From: Aurantimicrobium minutum
GTDB lineage: Bacteria; Actinomycetota; Actinomycetes; Actinomycetales; Microbacteriaceae
Reading direction: 5' to 3'
DNA: 64,000 bases
NCBI RefSeq assembly: GCF_029894165.1
Contig: NZ_JARXXU010000001.1
Location: forward strand, 1,550,001 to 1,614,000
The notes under the pieces were generated by a model that saw only the letters and a list, made by a program, of their open reading frames with translations, was not told the origin of the DNA and ran no database searches. Position numbers and translations under genes: made by a program. Of the stretch, positions 8,184 through 19,701 are shown in pieces (the first letter of the stretch is position 1; the number at the start of each line of letters is the position of its first letter).

Positions 8184-9254
8184 ATTTCCACAATCCAGCC
8201 CAGTGCTGACCCCAAACGCTCCCCCGTCCAACATGACGAGCTCATTCGTGAATCCTGGGACCGCGCATTTCAGTTTGGCCTCAATCCCGAAAAAGTCGAG
8301 ATCAATGAGTTCGGCGACGTCGACATGGAGTCCGGTGAACTCGCCCAGGCCGCCATGAAGGTCATTAACGCGACCGCGAGCACTCTCGACGACACCAACA
8401 CCTGGATTTCTTTCGCCAACTCTGCTGGTGCGATTCGCTACCAGTGGGCCGGGAACGACTCCTTCAAGCGTCAGCTTGACCGCGTCAACGTGGTCCAGGG
8501 AGCTGTTATCGCGGAACAGGTTGTCGGCCCCAGCGGTATTTCGATTGCTCTCGCCAGCGGCCAACCCGTCATTGTGAGCGGCGAAGAACACTTCAACTCC
8601 CAATGGCGTGATCTCGTATGTGCCGCCAGCCCCGTTGTGCACCCCATGACCAACCAAGTTGTAGGTGCGGTCAACATCACGTGTCTCGCCGTCGAAGAAA
8701 ACAAACACTTGCGCATTGCGCTGAAGACCGTCGTGAACGGTTTCCAGCAGATTCTTGCTTCGGGCATGCGGTCCCAGCAACGCCGTTTGCTGGATGCTCA
8801 CCTCCAGACCAAACACATTACGAAGTGCCCCGTCATCACTGTGGATTCCAACACCATGATCGATGAGAAGGACCTTGAGAGCCAGAACTACACGCACTCT
8901 ATGATTCGCTCCTTCGTGCAGGACCTCCGCCCAGACGCCAAACAAGCTCGCCTCCCCAACGGCAAGCGGGTAACGATTGTGCGCCATGAAGGCAACGAGG
9001 GCGAGATGTTCTACTCACTCGTGTTTGATCCGCTGGAGATTTACGCTCCTGCCTCGGTCGAACAGTTTGGCCAAGACGTCCAAGCCAACAACGACATGGA
9101 CCTCAAGCTCCTCGAACGTGCTGAGCGCGACACCATTTTGGCCACCCTCATTTCACTGCACGGCAACAAGTCACTGGCAGCAGAAATGTTGGGCATTTCT
9201 CGAGGCACCCTCTACGAGCGCATCAAGAAATACAACCTGGTGGAGTTCGCCTAA
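8184..9254 (+). CDS. AcoR-like GAF domain transcriptional regulator with C-terminal Fis-type HTH, probable ATT start
   Basis: A regulator of about 356 residues. The N-terminal IRESWDRAFQFGLNP segment is typical of AcoR-type activators, followed by a GAF-like sensor domain (roughly residues 60-170) and a C-terminal Fis-type helix-turn-helix (KSLAAEMLGISRGTLYERIKK). The central sigma-54 AAA+ domain of classical AcoR is absent, as in other actinobacterial members. The reading frame is open from 8163, yet the first ATG is at 8325, after the conserved SWxR segment. No ATG, GTG or TTG occurs in frame before it. AGGAAAGGA (8169-8177) is ideally spaced for ATT at 8184. An ATG start at 8325 giving 309 residues remains possible. 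It probably controls the divergent SDR/monooxygenase operon. Confidence 0.85.
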   Translation: MSTIQPSADPKRSPVQHDELIRESWDRAFQFGLNPEKVEINEFGDVDMESGELAQAAMKVINATASTLDDTNTWISFANSAGAIRYQWAGNDSFKRQLDRVNVVQGAVIAEQVVGPSGISIALASGQPVIVSGEEHFNSQWRDLVCAASPVVHPMTNQVVGAVNITCLAVEENKHLRIALKTVVNGFQQILASGMRSQQRRLLDAHLQTKHITKCPVITVDSNTMIDEKDLESQNYTHSMIRSFVQDLRPDAKQARLPNGKRVTIVRHEGNEGEMFYSLVFDPLEIYAPASVEQFGQDVQANNDMDLKLLERAERDTILATLISLHGNKSLAAEMLGISRGTLYERIKKYNLVEFA

Positions 9255-10025
9255 CTAGAGCGCCGTACGGCCACCATCGATGGGCAGGTTGACGCCAGTC
9301 ACCCAGGTGGATTCATCGCTGGCGAGATAGAGCACCGCATACGCCACATCAAGGGGGCGTCCAATGCGCTTGATGGATTGTTCCGTGGTGTTCGCTTTCT
9401 CATACTCAGGCAAACCACCAGGGAAATCTCGGGCAATGCCCTCCACCAGGGGTGTGAGGACGGTGCTGGGGTGGACGGAGTTCACTCTGATGTTGTATTT
9501 CCCGTAGACCGCAGCATCTTGCTTGGTCATCATCGCCACGGCACCCTTGGCCACGTGATACGCCGTGAACTCTTGATTGCCGATCAGGCCGTAGATCGAG
9601 GAGAAGTTCACAATCGAACCAGAGTTTTGCTTCATCATGTAGGGCAGAGCGTGCTTGGTAGAGAAAAAAACACCCTTGACGTCGATGGCGAAGAGGTCAT
9701 CCCATTCTTGTTCGGATAGTTCATGGGTGGGCTTGTCCACACCAATGACTCCGGCACAGTTCACGAGCACATCAATTGTGCCCAACTGCTGACCCACTTC
9801 GGCATATACCGCCGCAACTTCAGCTTCCACCGCAACATTCATGGGCCAGAAGTGCGCCTGTCCACCAGCGGCGTTGATGCCATCGGTGACAGATTGCCCC
9901 AATTCGACGTTGTAATCGGTCAACACGACGGTTGCCCCTTCACGCGCAAAGAGTTCCGCTGTGGCCTGCCCCATGCCTGAAGCGGCACCGGTGATGACAG
10001 CAATCTTGTTTTCTAAACGACCCAT
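9255..10025 (-). CDS. SDR family oxidoreductase
   Basis: A 256-residue classical short-chain dehydrogenase. TGAASGMG (residues 12-19) binds the cofactor and Asp37 in LTDYN suggests NAD preference. SSIYG holds the catalytic Ser, and Tyr156 and Lys160 lie in YHVAK. The stop codon directly abuts that of the convergent GAF/Fis regulator. The start at 10025 follows AAGGAG with a ten-base spacer. With the other SDR it brackets the regulator and monooxygenase genes and may catalyse a second dehydrogenation in the same pathway (inference). Confidence 0.94.
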   Translation of the reverse strand: MGRLENKIAVITGAASGMGQATAELFAREGATVVLTDYNVELGQSVTDGINAAGGQAHFWPMNVAVEAEVAAVYAEVGQQLGTIDVLVNCAGVIGVDKPTHELSEQEWDDLFAIDVKGVFFSTKHALPYMMKQNSGSIVNFSSIYGLIGNQEFTAYHVAKGAVAMMTKQDAAVYGKYNIRVNSVHPSTVLTPLVEGIARDFPGGLPEYEKANTTEQSIKRIGRPLDVAYAVLYLASDESTWVTGVNLPIDGGRTAL

Positions 10026-10172
10026 GATCGGCACTCCTTTGTGTTGAAAACTTACGGTGGCGTACGCATCACGGTAATACACTGACCCAGCCCTGGCGAG
10101 GGCGGTGTTCAGGCTTCGCTCAGTTCCTCGTGACCTGCCCTGACTACGCTTGAGAAACGGTTCCCCCAGAGG

Positions 10173-10769
10173 ATGAGAGACTCCATGACGCATGCTCCCC
10201 ATCTGGACTTCCTGCGGTCTGCATGCCCGGTGATGAATTCTCTCATCGAAGAACATGGACCCCTACATCTCACGGCACAACCCGTGGAGAACTACTTTGG
10301 CATCCTGGTCTCCACCATTGTGGGACAGCAGCTCTCGGCCAAAGCGGCCGACACCATCTCGGCCCGCGTTGCTGAACGAGCAGGCGAGATGACCCCCGAT
10401 GCGGTGCATGCGCTGAGCCTTGAGGACCTTCGTGCATGTGGGCTCTCTCAATCGAAATCTCGAGCTATTTCGAATCTTGCCGAGAAATTCTCTGCCGATC
10501 ACCTCCCCATTCACGACTTTGCTGGCATGCCCGAAGAGGAGGTTCATGCGCTACTGATCAAGGAGCCCGGGATTGGTCCGTGGACCAGTGAAATGTTCAT
10601 GCTCGCGGCGTTGGCCAAAGAAGATGTCTGGTCTCTCGGTGATGCCGCCTTACGCAAAGCAGTGAGAAACAATTTCGGGGAAGACGTCGACATCGACGAG
10701 ATAGCCCTCAGGTGGAAGCCCTACCGTTCGGTCGCTTCCCTGTATTTGTGGAAGACCATCGACGGTTAA
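10173..10769 (+). CDS. HhH-GPD superfamily DNA glycosylase, DNA-3-methyladenine glycosylase II-like
   Basis: A 198-residue base-excision DNA glycosylase of the AlkA/HhH-GPD type, which removes alkylated bases. GILVSTIVGQQLSAKAA near residues 43-59 is the family's helical core. The helix-hairpin-helix covers about residues 127-143 (LLIKEPGIGPWTSEMF) and the catalytic Asp is residue 157 in LGDAALRKAV. It lacks the N-terminal domain of E. coli AlkA, like many short actinobacterial forms. Two start codons, 10173 and 10185, are possible; AGAGG precedes the first. A hairpin follows the stop. Confidence 0.9.
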   Translation: MRDSMTHAPHLDFLRSACPVMNSLIEEHGPLHLTAQPVENYFGILVSTIVGQQLSAKAADTISARVAERAGEMTPDAVHALSLEDLRACGLSQSKSRAISNLAEKFSADHLPIHDFAGMPEEEVHALLIKEPGIGPWTSEMFMLAALAKEDVWSLGDAALRKAVRNNFGEDVDIDEIALRWKPYRSVASLYLWKTIDG

Positions 10770-10775
10770 CACAAA

Positions 10776-10801
10776 AAGACCACCTGGCGAGAGGTGGTCT
10801 T
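10776..10801. terminator. Bidirectional hairpin between DNA glycosylase and tRNA-Lys
   Basis: A 10-bp stem AAGACCACCT/AGGTGGTCTT with a six-base loop, flanked by an A-run on the left and a T-rich stretch on the right. It can terminate the glycosylase mRNA and the leftward tRNA transcript. Confidence 0.85.
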
Positions 10802-10809
10802 CCTGTTTG

Positions 10810-10882
<73 letters not shown>

Positions 10883-11144
10883 AGTTGGTTCGAAATTGTG
10901 TTCCGAACCGAAGGTCAACAATATCATTCGAGCGCAACGAGGTCGAATTGAGTCATGGGACGCGTCACATTGGCCCTCCGGAAGTTGGATTCGCATACTC
11001 ACTGAACTATTGAAATCCTCTTGATTTAATCCAGAATTTACGAAATCCGTATCAATTTTCTAAAAATACTTCCGATTTCGTTGTAAAGCTCGGTAAAGTA
11101 CAAGAGTGCTGATTGGGAAGAAATCAGCCTCATCAAGGAGTGTC

Positions 11145-12260
11145 ATGAAGGTCGCAGTTCCTACCGAAATCAAGAACAACGAGTTCCGCGTAGCCATTAC
11201 CCCCGCGGGTGTGCACGATCTCGTTGGTAACGGGCATGAGGTACTGGTGCAATCGGGCGCCGGTGTGGGCTCCTCCATTACCGATGAAGCATATGTCGCA
11301 GCAGGTGCCACGATCCTGGCCACCGCGGAGGAGATCTGGGCATCCGCTGATGTTCTTCTCAAGGTAAAAGAACCTATCGCGAGCGAATACCGCTACTTCC
11401 GTGAAGGACTCGTACTTTTCACCTACCTTCACCTAGCGGCAGAACCGGAGCTCACTCAGGCACTTGTCGAAGCCAAAGTCACCGGTATTGCCTATGAGAC
11501 CGTTCAGCTCCCCACACGCCAGCTCCCCTTGCTCGCTCCCATGAGCGAGGTAGCAGGCCGTCTGGCCCCGATTCTCGGAGCAAACGCCATGCTCAAGCCC
11601 AATGGCGGTCCTGGCTTACTCGTTCCCGGCGTTCCCGGAACCCACCCCGCCAAGGTAGTTGTTCTCGGTGGCGGCGTTGCCGGCACCAATGCCGTGCAGG
11701 TCGCCGCAGGAATGGGCGCAGACGTGACCGTGCTGGATACCAACCTGTTCCGCCTACGAGAACTCGATGCCCTCTATGACGGCCGCGTCAAAACCATTGC
11801 ATCGAACTCGTTTGAAATTGAAAAGGCCTGTCTCGAAGCAGACATGGTGATTGGATCTGTCCTTATTCCAGGCGCCAAGGCTCCCAAGCTTGTCAGCAAC
11901 GACCTAGTCAAGCGCATGAAGCCCGGGAGCGTGCTCGTGGATATTGCCGTGGACCAAGGTGGCTGCTTCGCTGACACTCACCCCACCACCCACGCAGAAC
12001 CCACTTTCCCTGTTCACAACTCACTGTTCTACTGCGTGGCGAACATGCCCGGTGCTGTTCCTCACACCTCTACCTACGCGCTGACAAACGCGACGCTGCC
12101 GTACCTGCGCTCTATAGCCAACAATGGCTGGCATGCCGCACTCAAAGCCGATCCTTCATTGCGCTTAGGACTGAACACCTTCGATGGCACCGTGACGAAT
12201 GCACCTGTCGCCCAGGCCGTGGGACTTCCCGCCAGCGACCTCGACGCGATCTTCGCCTAA
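11145..12260 (+). CDS. ald: Alanine dehydrogenase
   Basis: A 371-residue enzyme, the exact usual length, that interconverts L-alanine and pyruvate plus ammonia with NAD; many homologues also reduce glyoxylate to glycine. MKVAVPTEIKNNEFRVAITP is the diagnostic N-terminus. Lys75 lies in LLKVKEP and the substrate-site His in YLHLA. The nucleotide motif is VVLGGGVAGTNA. The start at 11145 has AAGGAG four bases upstream, and an upstream in-frame ATG at 11106 is unconserved. It is convergent with gcvP and shares a terminator with it. Both gene sets handle small amino acids and ammonia. Confidence 0.97.
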   Translation: MKVAVPTEIKNNEFRVAITPAGVHDLVGNGHEVLVQSGAGVGSSITDEAYVAAGATILATAEEIWASADVLLKVKEPIASEYRYFREGLVLFTYLHLAAEPELTQALVEAKVTGIAYETVQLPTRQLPLLAPMSEVAGRLAPILGANAMLKPNGGPGLLVPGVPGTHPAKVVVLGGGVAGTNAVQVAAGMGADVTVLDTNLFRLRELDALYDGRVKTIASNSFEIEKACLEADMVIGSVLIPGAKAPKLVSNDLVKRMKPGSVLVDIAVDQGGCFADTHPTTHAEPTFPVHNSLFYCVANMPGAVPHTSTYALTNATLPYLRSIANNGWHAALKADPSLRLGLNTFDGTVTNAPVAQAVGLPASDLDAIFA

Positions 12261-12264
12261 ACCT

Positions 12265-12302
12265 CTAACCACAAGAGCCCCTCGACAGAGGGGCTCTTGT
12301 GG

Positions 12303-12306
<4 letters not shown>
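12265..12306. terminator. Bidirectional terminator shared by ald and gcvP
   Basis: A perfect 19-bp stem with a GACA loop. The gcvP stop codon (12303-12305) is inside the right arm, so the hairpin overlaps the end of the gcvP coding region. Confidence 0.9.
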
Positions 12307-15203
<2,897 letters not shown>

Positions 15204-15272
15204 TTATTTTCCTTGCGTGAGGGACGTACAAGTCGTGGTGTTATCTGAGTGCTACACGAGGTAGCGACGAAT

Positions 15273-15644
15273 TTATTCGCCCGTGAGTGCGGTGTAGGCA
15301 GCTGCATCGAGCAGTGCAGGTGCATCAGAGATGCTGATCTTGATCAACCAACCGGCGCCGAAAGGGTCGTCGTTGACAAGCTCGGGACTGGAAACCACGG
15401 CGTCGTTGACCTCGGTGACAGTTCCCGTTGCGGGAGCGTAGAGCTCACCAACTGACTTGGTAGATTCGATCTCGCCGACGACGGTTCCCGCTGTGATTGC
15501 AGCGCCAACTTTGGGGAGCTCGACGTAGACAACATCTCCGAGTTTCTCGGCGGCATAGGCGGTAATTCCAACGGTGGCCTGGTCGCCCTCGACAAGGAGC
15601 CATTCGTGTTCTTCGGTGTACTGAAGGTTGGTGGGGTTTGACAT
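15273..15644 (-). CDS. gcvH: Glycine cleavage system H protein
   Basis: A 123-residue lipoyl carrier protein. The lipoylation site is Lys63 in [14 protein letters not shown]. It shuttles the methylamine intermediate between GcvP, GcvT and the L protein. The N-terminal [13 protein letters not shown] is diagnostic and the length is normal. It begins two bases after the gcvT stop, implying translational coupling. Confidence 0.98.
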   Translation of the reverse strand: MSNPTNLQYTEEHEWLLVEGDQATVGITAYAAEKLGDVVYVELPKVGAAITAGTVVGEIESTKSVGELYAPATGTVTEVNDAVVSSPELVNDDPFGAGWLIKISISDAPALLDAAAYTALTGE

Positions 15645-15646
15645 GG

Positions 15647-16786
15647 TTAGTTCTTCTTTCTGCTGTAGAAGGGGAGAGCGGTCACGGTGTAAGGAAGGCG
15701 GGTTCCACGGATGTCGACGTCAACAACTGTTCCGAGATCGGAAACGGTGGGGTCAACGTATGCCATGGCGACGGGATATTCGAGGGTGGGCGAAAGAGCA
15801 CCGGAGGTAACCATGCCCACGGCAACATCACCGGAGTACACCTCGTAATCTGCACGGGCTGCGCGCTTGCCTTCACCAACGAGGCCGACGAGCACGCGTG
15901 CATCTGCAGGAGTGCCTTTTTCTGTGGCAGCGCGACCAACAAAGTCGCCTTCTTTACTCAGGGCCACAACCTTGCCCAGCCCTGCCTGTGCAGGAGCAGT
16001 GGTGAGGTCGAGTTCGTGACCATAGAGTGGCATTCCTGCTTCGAGGCGCAGAGTGTCGCGGCAGGCCAAACCGGTAGGAACAAGTCCACGGCTTTCACCC
16101 GCGATCATGAGCGCATTCCACAGTTGAGCTGCGTGCTGAACATCTACGTAGAGTTCGAAACCGTCTTCACCGGTGTAGCCGGTGCGTCCGATCAGCATCG
16201 GGTTCCCCAAGTAGGTGGCGGGCAACGACCAGTAGTACTTGAGGGCATCGAGGGTGGGCTCCGGACGCGTGGCTGCGTCTGCAGCGAGCTCCAGCCCGAC
16301 CGCGTGTTGAACAATATCGAGAGCATTAGGCCCCTGCACGGCGATGAGGGCAGTGGCGTCGCTTTCATCCTTGACCGAGACGTCGAAGCCTGTAGTGCGG
16401 TGGTTGAGAGCATCAACGGCCTGGAAACGATTACCCGCGTTGGCCACGACAAGCCAGTGCTGCTCGCCCACGCGGTACACAACGAGGTCATCAATGATGC
16501 CGCCTGCGTCGTTAAGCAGCAGGGAATACTTTGCCTGGCCAATGTTGATAGCTGAAAGCTTGCCTGCGAGGGCGTAGTCCAAGAACACACCAGCATCGGG
16601 GCCGGTGACAGAGATTTCAGCCATGTGGGAGATATCGAAAATCCCTGCGGCAGTTCGGACAGCGTGGTGCTCAGCCAAGTCACTGTCGTAGCGCACGGGC
16701 ATCATGAAACCGGCGAAGTCGGTGAAGCTGGCACCGAGCGATTCGTGCACGGCGTGCAGCGGGGAATAGCGAGGTGTGTCTGACAT
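15647..16786 (-). CDS. gcvT: Glycine cleavage system T protein (aminomethyltransferase)
   Basis: A 379-residue tetrahydrofolate-dependent aminomethyltransferase that releases ammonia and forms 5,10-methylene-THF. [25 protein letters not shown] at the N-terminus and [13 protein letters not shown] in the middle are signature segments (only parts quoted as key landmarks). The start at 16786 has GGAGAACTC directly upstream; a longer frame reads into the riboswitch and is not protein coding. It is the first gene of the gcvTHP operon and the direct target of the riboswitch in its leader. Confidence 0.97.
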   Translation of the reverse strand: MSDTPRYSPLHAVHESLGASFTDFAGFMMPVRYDSDLAEHHAVRTAAGIFDISHMAEISVTGPDAGVFLDYALAGKLSAINIGQAKYSLLLNDAGGIIDDLVVYRVGEQHWLVVANAGNRFQAVDALNHRTTGFDVSVKDESDATALIAVQGPNALDIVQHAVGLELAADAATRPEPTLDALKYYWSLPATYLGNPMLIGRTGYTGEDGFELYVDVQHAAQLWNALMIAGESRGLVPTGLACRDTLRLEAGMPLYGHELDLTTAPAQAGLGKVVALSKEGDFVGRAATEKGTPADARVLVGLVGEGKRAARADYEVYSGDVAVGMVTSGALSPTLEYPVAMAYVDPTVSDLGTVVDVDIRGTRLPYTVTALPFYSRKKN

Positions 16787-16824
16787 GAGTTCTCCGTTCG
16801 GCAATGACCTACGTGTGGGAACTC

Positions 16825-17000
16825 CCCCTCTGTCATTGGTGCCTGAGAGCTTCACTACCAAAGCAGCTTTCACCGTGGGCGAGATGTCTTGTTCGGCATC
16901 TTCTTTTCAGAGTGGTCCGTCCGATGCGGTACGCGTACCTGAGAGATTGTCGGGGAGGATTGCTCCTTCGGTGTTCACCTCGAAAGTGAACTCTCCCGCA
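16825..17000 (-). ncRNA. Tandem glycine riboswitch (gcvT element)
   Basis: On the minus strand the gcvT leader carries two glycine-aptamer cores. The first has GGGAGAG followed by ACACCGAAGGAGCAA and CTCTCAGGTA; the second contains GAAGCTCTCAGGC, CAATGACAGAGG and closing G-rich sequence. This is the two-aptamer layout known for gcvT riboswitches, which turn on glycine catabolism when glycine is high. Downstream, GAGTTC at 16819-16824 is complementary to GAACTC next to the gcvT ribosome-binding site, a possible translational switch. The boundaries are approximate. Confidence 0.9.
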
Positions 17001-17134
17001 TCGATCGCTTGACCTCGATATTCAGTTTGTGTTCCCAGTCTAAGGGCGAAGCAGGGCTATGGGCGCATGGTTTTCCCCGAGAACGGGAGCTTTATGGAAA
17101 CTCACCTCAACTGAGGGTTGAAGGTAGAGAAACG

Positions 17135-17168
17135 GTTCACCCCGCCTCGATACCGAGACGGGGTGAAC
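17135..17168 (-). terminator. Hairpin downstream of the APC permease gene
   Basis: A 15-bp stem with one mismatch (GTTCACCCCG core with CGGGGTGAAC) and an ATAC loop, 17 bases after the permease stop. It separates the permease from the gcv leader. Confidence 0.78.
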
Positions 17169-17185
17169 GTTCCCAACAGGAATTT

Positions 17186-18736
17186 CTAATCTGCGGTGTG
17201 AGCTCGACGCTCCAAGGTCTTTCCCTTGAAGTAGTCGCTGTTGACCAAGTTCCACCAGATCATCAGAATGGCGCCCACCGCAATGGACATCAAACCGACG
17301 ACACCGACAGCACCCGCACCAAAAATGGTGACGTTATTTCCGGCGTCATCGACTAACCAGTCCGGCAACATGAACTGCTGAAGTCCATAGATGAAGACCA
17401 CGGTCATGATGAGGCCCCCCAGGAGCGGGATCAGACCACGCATGAAGAAGTTACGAGCGTTCATGAACAGTGTCTTCCGGAAGAACCAGGTCGAGGCGAA
17501 ACCGGTTAGACCGTAGTACACAGCGATGAGCAGTCCCAAAGATCCAATCAATGCGACGAGCAGGTTGGGGCTCACCAAAGTGAACAGGAGATAGAACACG
17601 GCCGAGATGATTCCCATACCCCAGGTCGCCCAGGTGGGGGTGAGGAACTTGGGGTGCATCTTGGTGAAGTGCGAAGGCAGAGCCTTGTAAGCAGCCATCG
17701 AGAGTGCTCCGCGAGCGGTCGGCAAAATCGTGGTTTGGGTCGAGGCAGCTGCCGAGGTCAGAATCGAGGCAGCCAAGAGCAGCATCATGATGTGGCCAAG
17801 AACGCTGTCTCCGAAGAGAGTGGGCCCGATGGCAGCAAAAATATCTCCTGCATTGTCAGGGTTACCCAGTCCGATACCTGTCTCTCCTGCTCCCGCGAAG
17901 GCGAGCGAGCCCACGGTAACCAGGAGGTAGGTGACAACCAACAGAAGGGTGCTAATCACGGCAGCATTACCTGGGGTCTTTTTAGGATTAGAGGTTTCTT
18001 CGTTGATGGCAACTGCCGTGTCCCAGCCCCAGTAAATAAACATAGCGGTGAGAACAGCAGGGGCAATAGCGCTTCCGAAAGGCAGCGAGAACGGGTTGAA
18101 CCAGCTGAGTTCCGGCAACGCAGACTCGGCAATGCCGTTCCCGCTGTAGACGCGGAAGAGAGCAACTGCGGCAAAGGCAATCAGGACGACAACTTCAATC
18201 GCGAGGAGCCAGTACTGCAGCCGTGCGGAAATCTCCACGCCGCGGTATGCGATCCACGTCATAAGGAAGATCCAGACCAATCCAGCGACGGTGGACCACA
18301 GCACATCTCCAGAGATCGCGGTGATGTCAGGGTTGCTGAAAACTTCTCCAACAAATGTGAAGGAATAGGAACCAGCGATTTGGGCCAGGTTCGCCATCAC
18401 AATGATGTCAGCAGCCATGAGCGCCCATCCGCCCATCCATCCGGTACGAGTGCCAAATGCACGCGCCGCCCAGGTGAAGACCGTGCCACAGTCAGGCTCG
18501 ACCTTGTTGAGTTCCTTATAGGCAACCGAGATAAAGAACATGGGGATAAAGGCAAGAATGATGATGCCGGGTGCTTGGAAACCTACAAGGGTTTCACCAC
18601 CCAAAACGATGAAGCCCAGAGCCGCCGCAAGGCTATAGGCCGGGGCGGTGGAAGCCATACCGACAACGACGCTCGAGAGTAATCCCAAGGCCCCTGTCTT
18701 GAGGCCTTTTTGGCCCGTGAGGTCAGTGGTTGACAT
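17186..18736 (-). CDS. APC family amino acid/polyamine permease
   Basis: A 516-residue membrane protein with about twelve to fourteen transmembrane segments. GLLSSVVVGMASTAPAYSLAA in TM1 and the GTVFTWAARAFG segment in TM3 resemble amino acid-polyamine-organocation permeases. The start at 18736 follows AGGAG by about ten bases; a frame reaching 18886 adds unconserved residues and is rejected. It is divergent from nrtR, so the paired NrtR-type operators lie in its promoter region too. If NrtR controls it, an NAD-precursor substrate is possible, but an ordinary amino acid is equally likely. Confidence 0.9.
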   Translation of the reverse strand: MSTTDLTGQKGLKTGALGLLSSVVVGMASTAPAYSLAAALGFIVLGGETLVGFQAPGIIILAFIPMFFISVAYKELNKVEPDCGTVFTWAARAFGTRTGWMGGWALMAADIIVMANLAQIAGSYSFTFVGEVFSNPDITAISGDVLWSTVAGLVWIFLMTWIAYRGVEISARLQYWLLAIEVVVLIAFAAVALFRVYSGNGIAESALPELSWFNPFSLPFGSAIAPAVLTAMFIYWGWDTAVAINEETSNPKKTPGNAAVISTLLLVVTYLLVTVGSLAFAGAGETGIGLGNPDNAGDIFAAIGPTLFGDSVLGHIMMLLLAASILTSAAASTQTTILPTARGALSMAAYKALPSHFTKMHPKFLTPTWATWGMGIISAVFYLLFTLVSPNLLVALIGSLGLLIAVYYGLTGFASTWFFRKTLFMNARNFFMRGLIPLLGGLIMTVVFIYGLQQFMLPDWLVDDAGNNVTIFGAGAVGVVGLMSIAVGAILMIWWNLVNSDYFKGKTLERRAHTAD

Positions 18737-18906
18737 GCAGTGATGCTCCTTTTTTCGTCCGTCGCTCAGCGCTGAACGACGAGTGATATTCACACTTAAC
18801 TCCGATTCAGTAGGGATTTCTACCTTTGGCCCACGATTTCGATAGTTATTTACACAAACGCAATCAAATGCGCAGTTATCGAACACTTCTGACCGACCTA
18901 GCGTTC

Positions 18907-18953
18907 GAGTCAGATTGACACTAAGATAGATTCACTTAGAGTCAATCTGACTC
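18907..18953. promoter_or_regulatory. Paired palindromic operators upstream of nrtR-nadABC
   Basis: Two 19-base arms (18907-18925 and 18935-18953) form an inverted repeat matching at 18 of 19 positions. Each arm is itself a short palindrome, GTCA-N3-TGAC. The repeat ends 19 bases before the nrtR start codon. NrtR proteins bind palindromic sites before nad genes, so this is most likely a double NrtR operator. Confidence 0.8.
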
Positions 18954-18972
18954 TTACAACGAAGTAGGGTCC

Positions 18973-19701
18973 ATGTCTGCCTTAGAAAGTCACGTCGCGC
19001 TCGCCGTCTCCACGGTGATCTTTGCGTTGCGCCCTTCGGCAACCGGAGAACCCGAGCTGGTCATCCCCCTCGTACGGCGAATTCGTGCCCCCTACGAAGG
19101 TCAATGGGCATTGCCCGGCGGTCCACTCAACACCGATGAGGACCTCTCTCAGGCTGCGTCCCGCACCCTCCTCGAGACCACGGCTCTCGAGCCTCGTTAT
19201 CTCGAGCAGCTCTATGCTTTCGGCCAGCTCGATCGCTCCCCCGATGATCGCGTGGTCTCGATTGTGTACTGGGCACTCGTCGCAGGCGACGAAGCCGACC
19301 GCGCAATCCAGAGCGAAAACGTGCAATGGTTCGCTGCTGATGATCTGCCCGAACTGGCCTTTGACCACAACCTCATCGTGGACTACGCCCTCTGGCGCCT
19401 CCGCACCAAGCTGGAGTATTCCCGCATTGCGCATGGTTTCCTCGGGGAAACCTTCACGCTCGCACAGTTGCGTGAAGTGTATGAAATTGTCCTGCGGAGG
19501 CCACTGGATCCTGGAAACTTCCGCCGCATGGTGGAAGCTTCCGGCACTGTCGTCCCCACCGGCGAGCGCTTGGCCGGAACCCGGCACCGCCCACCCCAGC
19601 TTTACCGTTACGACACCTCCATAGACCTGACCGACCAAGGTCCCCTATCTCGCTTGAGTGCGCCCCGCACCCTGGCTTCCACCCGAGGAGAAAACAGATG
19701 A
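18973..19701 (+). CDS. nrtR: NrtR-type Nudix transcriptional regulator of NAD biosynthesis
   Basis: A 242-residue protein with an N-terminal Nudix domain (residues about 8-140) and a C-terminal winged-helix domain (about 150-220: ETFTLAQLREVYEIVLRR). The Nudix box is degenerate: after GGPLNTDEDLSQAA the catalytic REXXEE is replaced by RTLLETT. This fits NrtR proteins, which sense ADP-ribose or related NAD metabolites instead of hydrolysing them. It is the first gene of the nad operon, overlaps nadA by ATGA, and sits behind a doubled palindrome. Together these make NrtR the strong choice over a Nudix hydrolase. Confidence 0.9.
   Translation: MSALESHVALAVSTVIFALRPSATGEPELVIPLVRRIRAPYEGQWALPGGPLNTDEDLSQAASRTLLETTALEPRYLEQLYAFGQLDRSPDDRVVSIVYWALVAGDEADRAIQSENVQWFAADDLPELAFDHNLIVDYALWRLRTKLEYSRIAHGFLGETFTLAQLREVYEIVLRRPLDPGNFRRMVEASGTVVPTGERLAGTRHRPPQLYRYDTSIDLTDQGPLSRLSAPRTLASTRGENR

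Noticed and set aside
8082-8987. Long open frame on the minus strand under the GAF/Fis regulator
   Set aside because: It is antisense to a well-supported regulator, has no family motifs and its length is explained by codon bias on the other strand.
10887-10909. GGTTCG-N11-CGAACC inverted repeat upstream of tRNA-Lys
   Set aside because: Only six base pairs and near a GGTTCG-rich tRNA region; not convincing as an operator or terminator.
17654-18682. Open frame on the plus strand under the APC permease
   Set aside because: Antisense shadow of a membrane protein gene; polar, repetitive composition without motifs.
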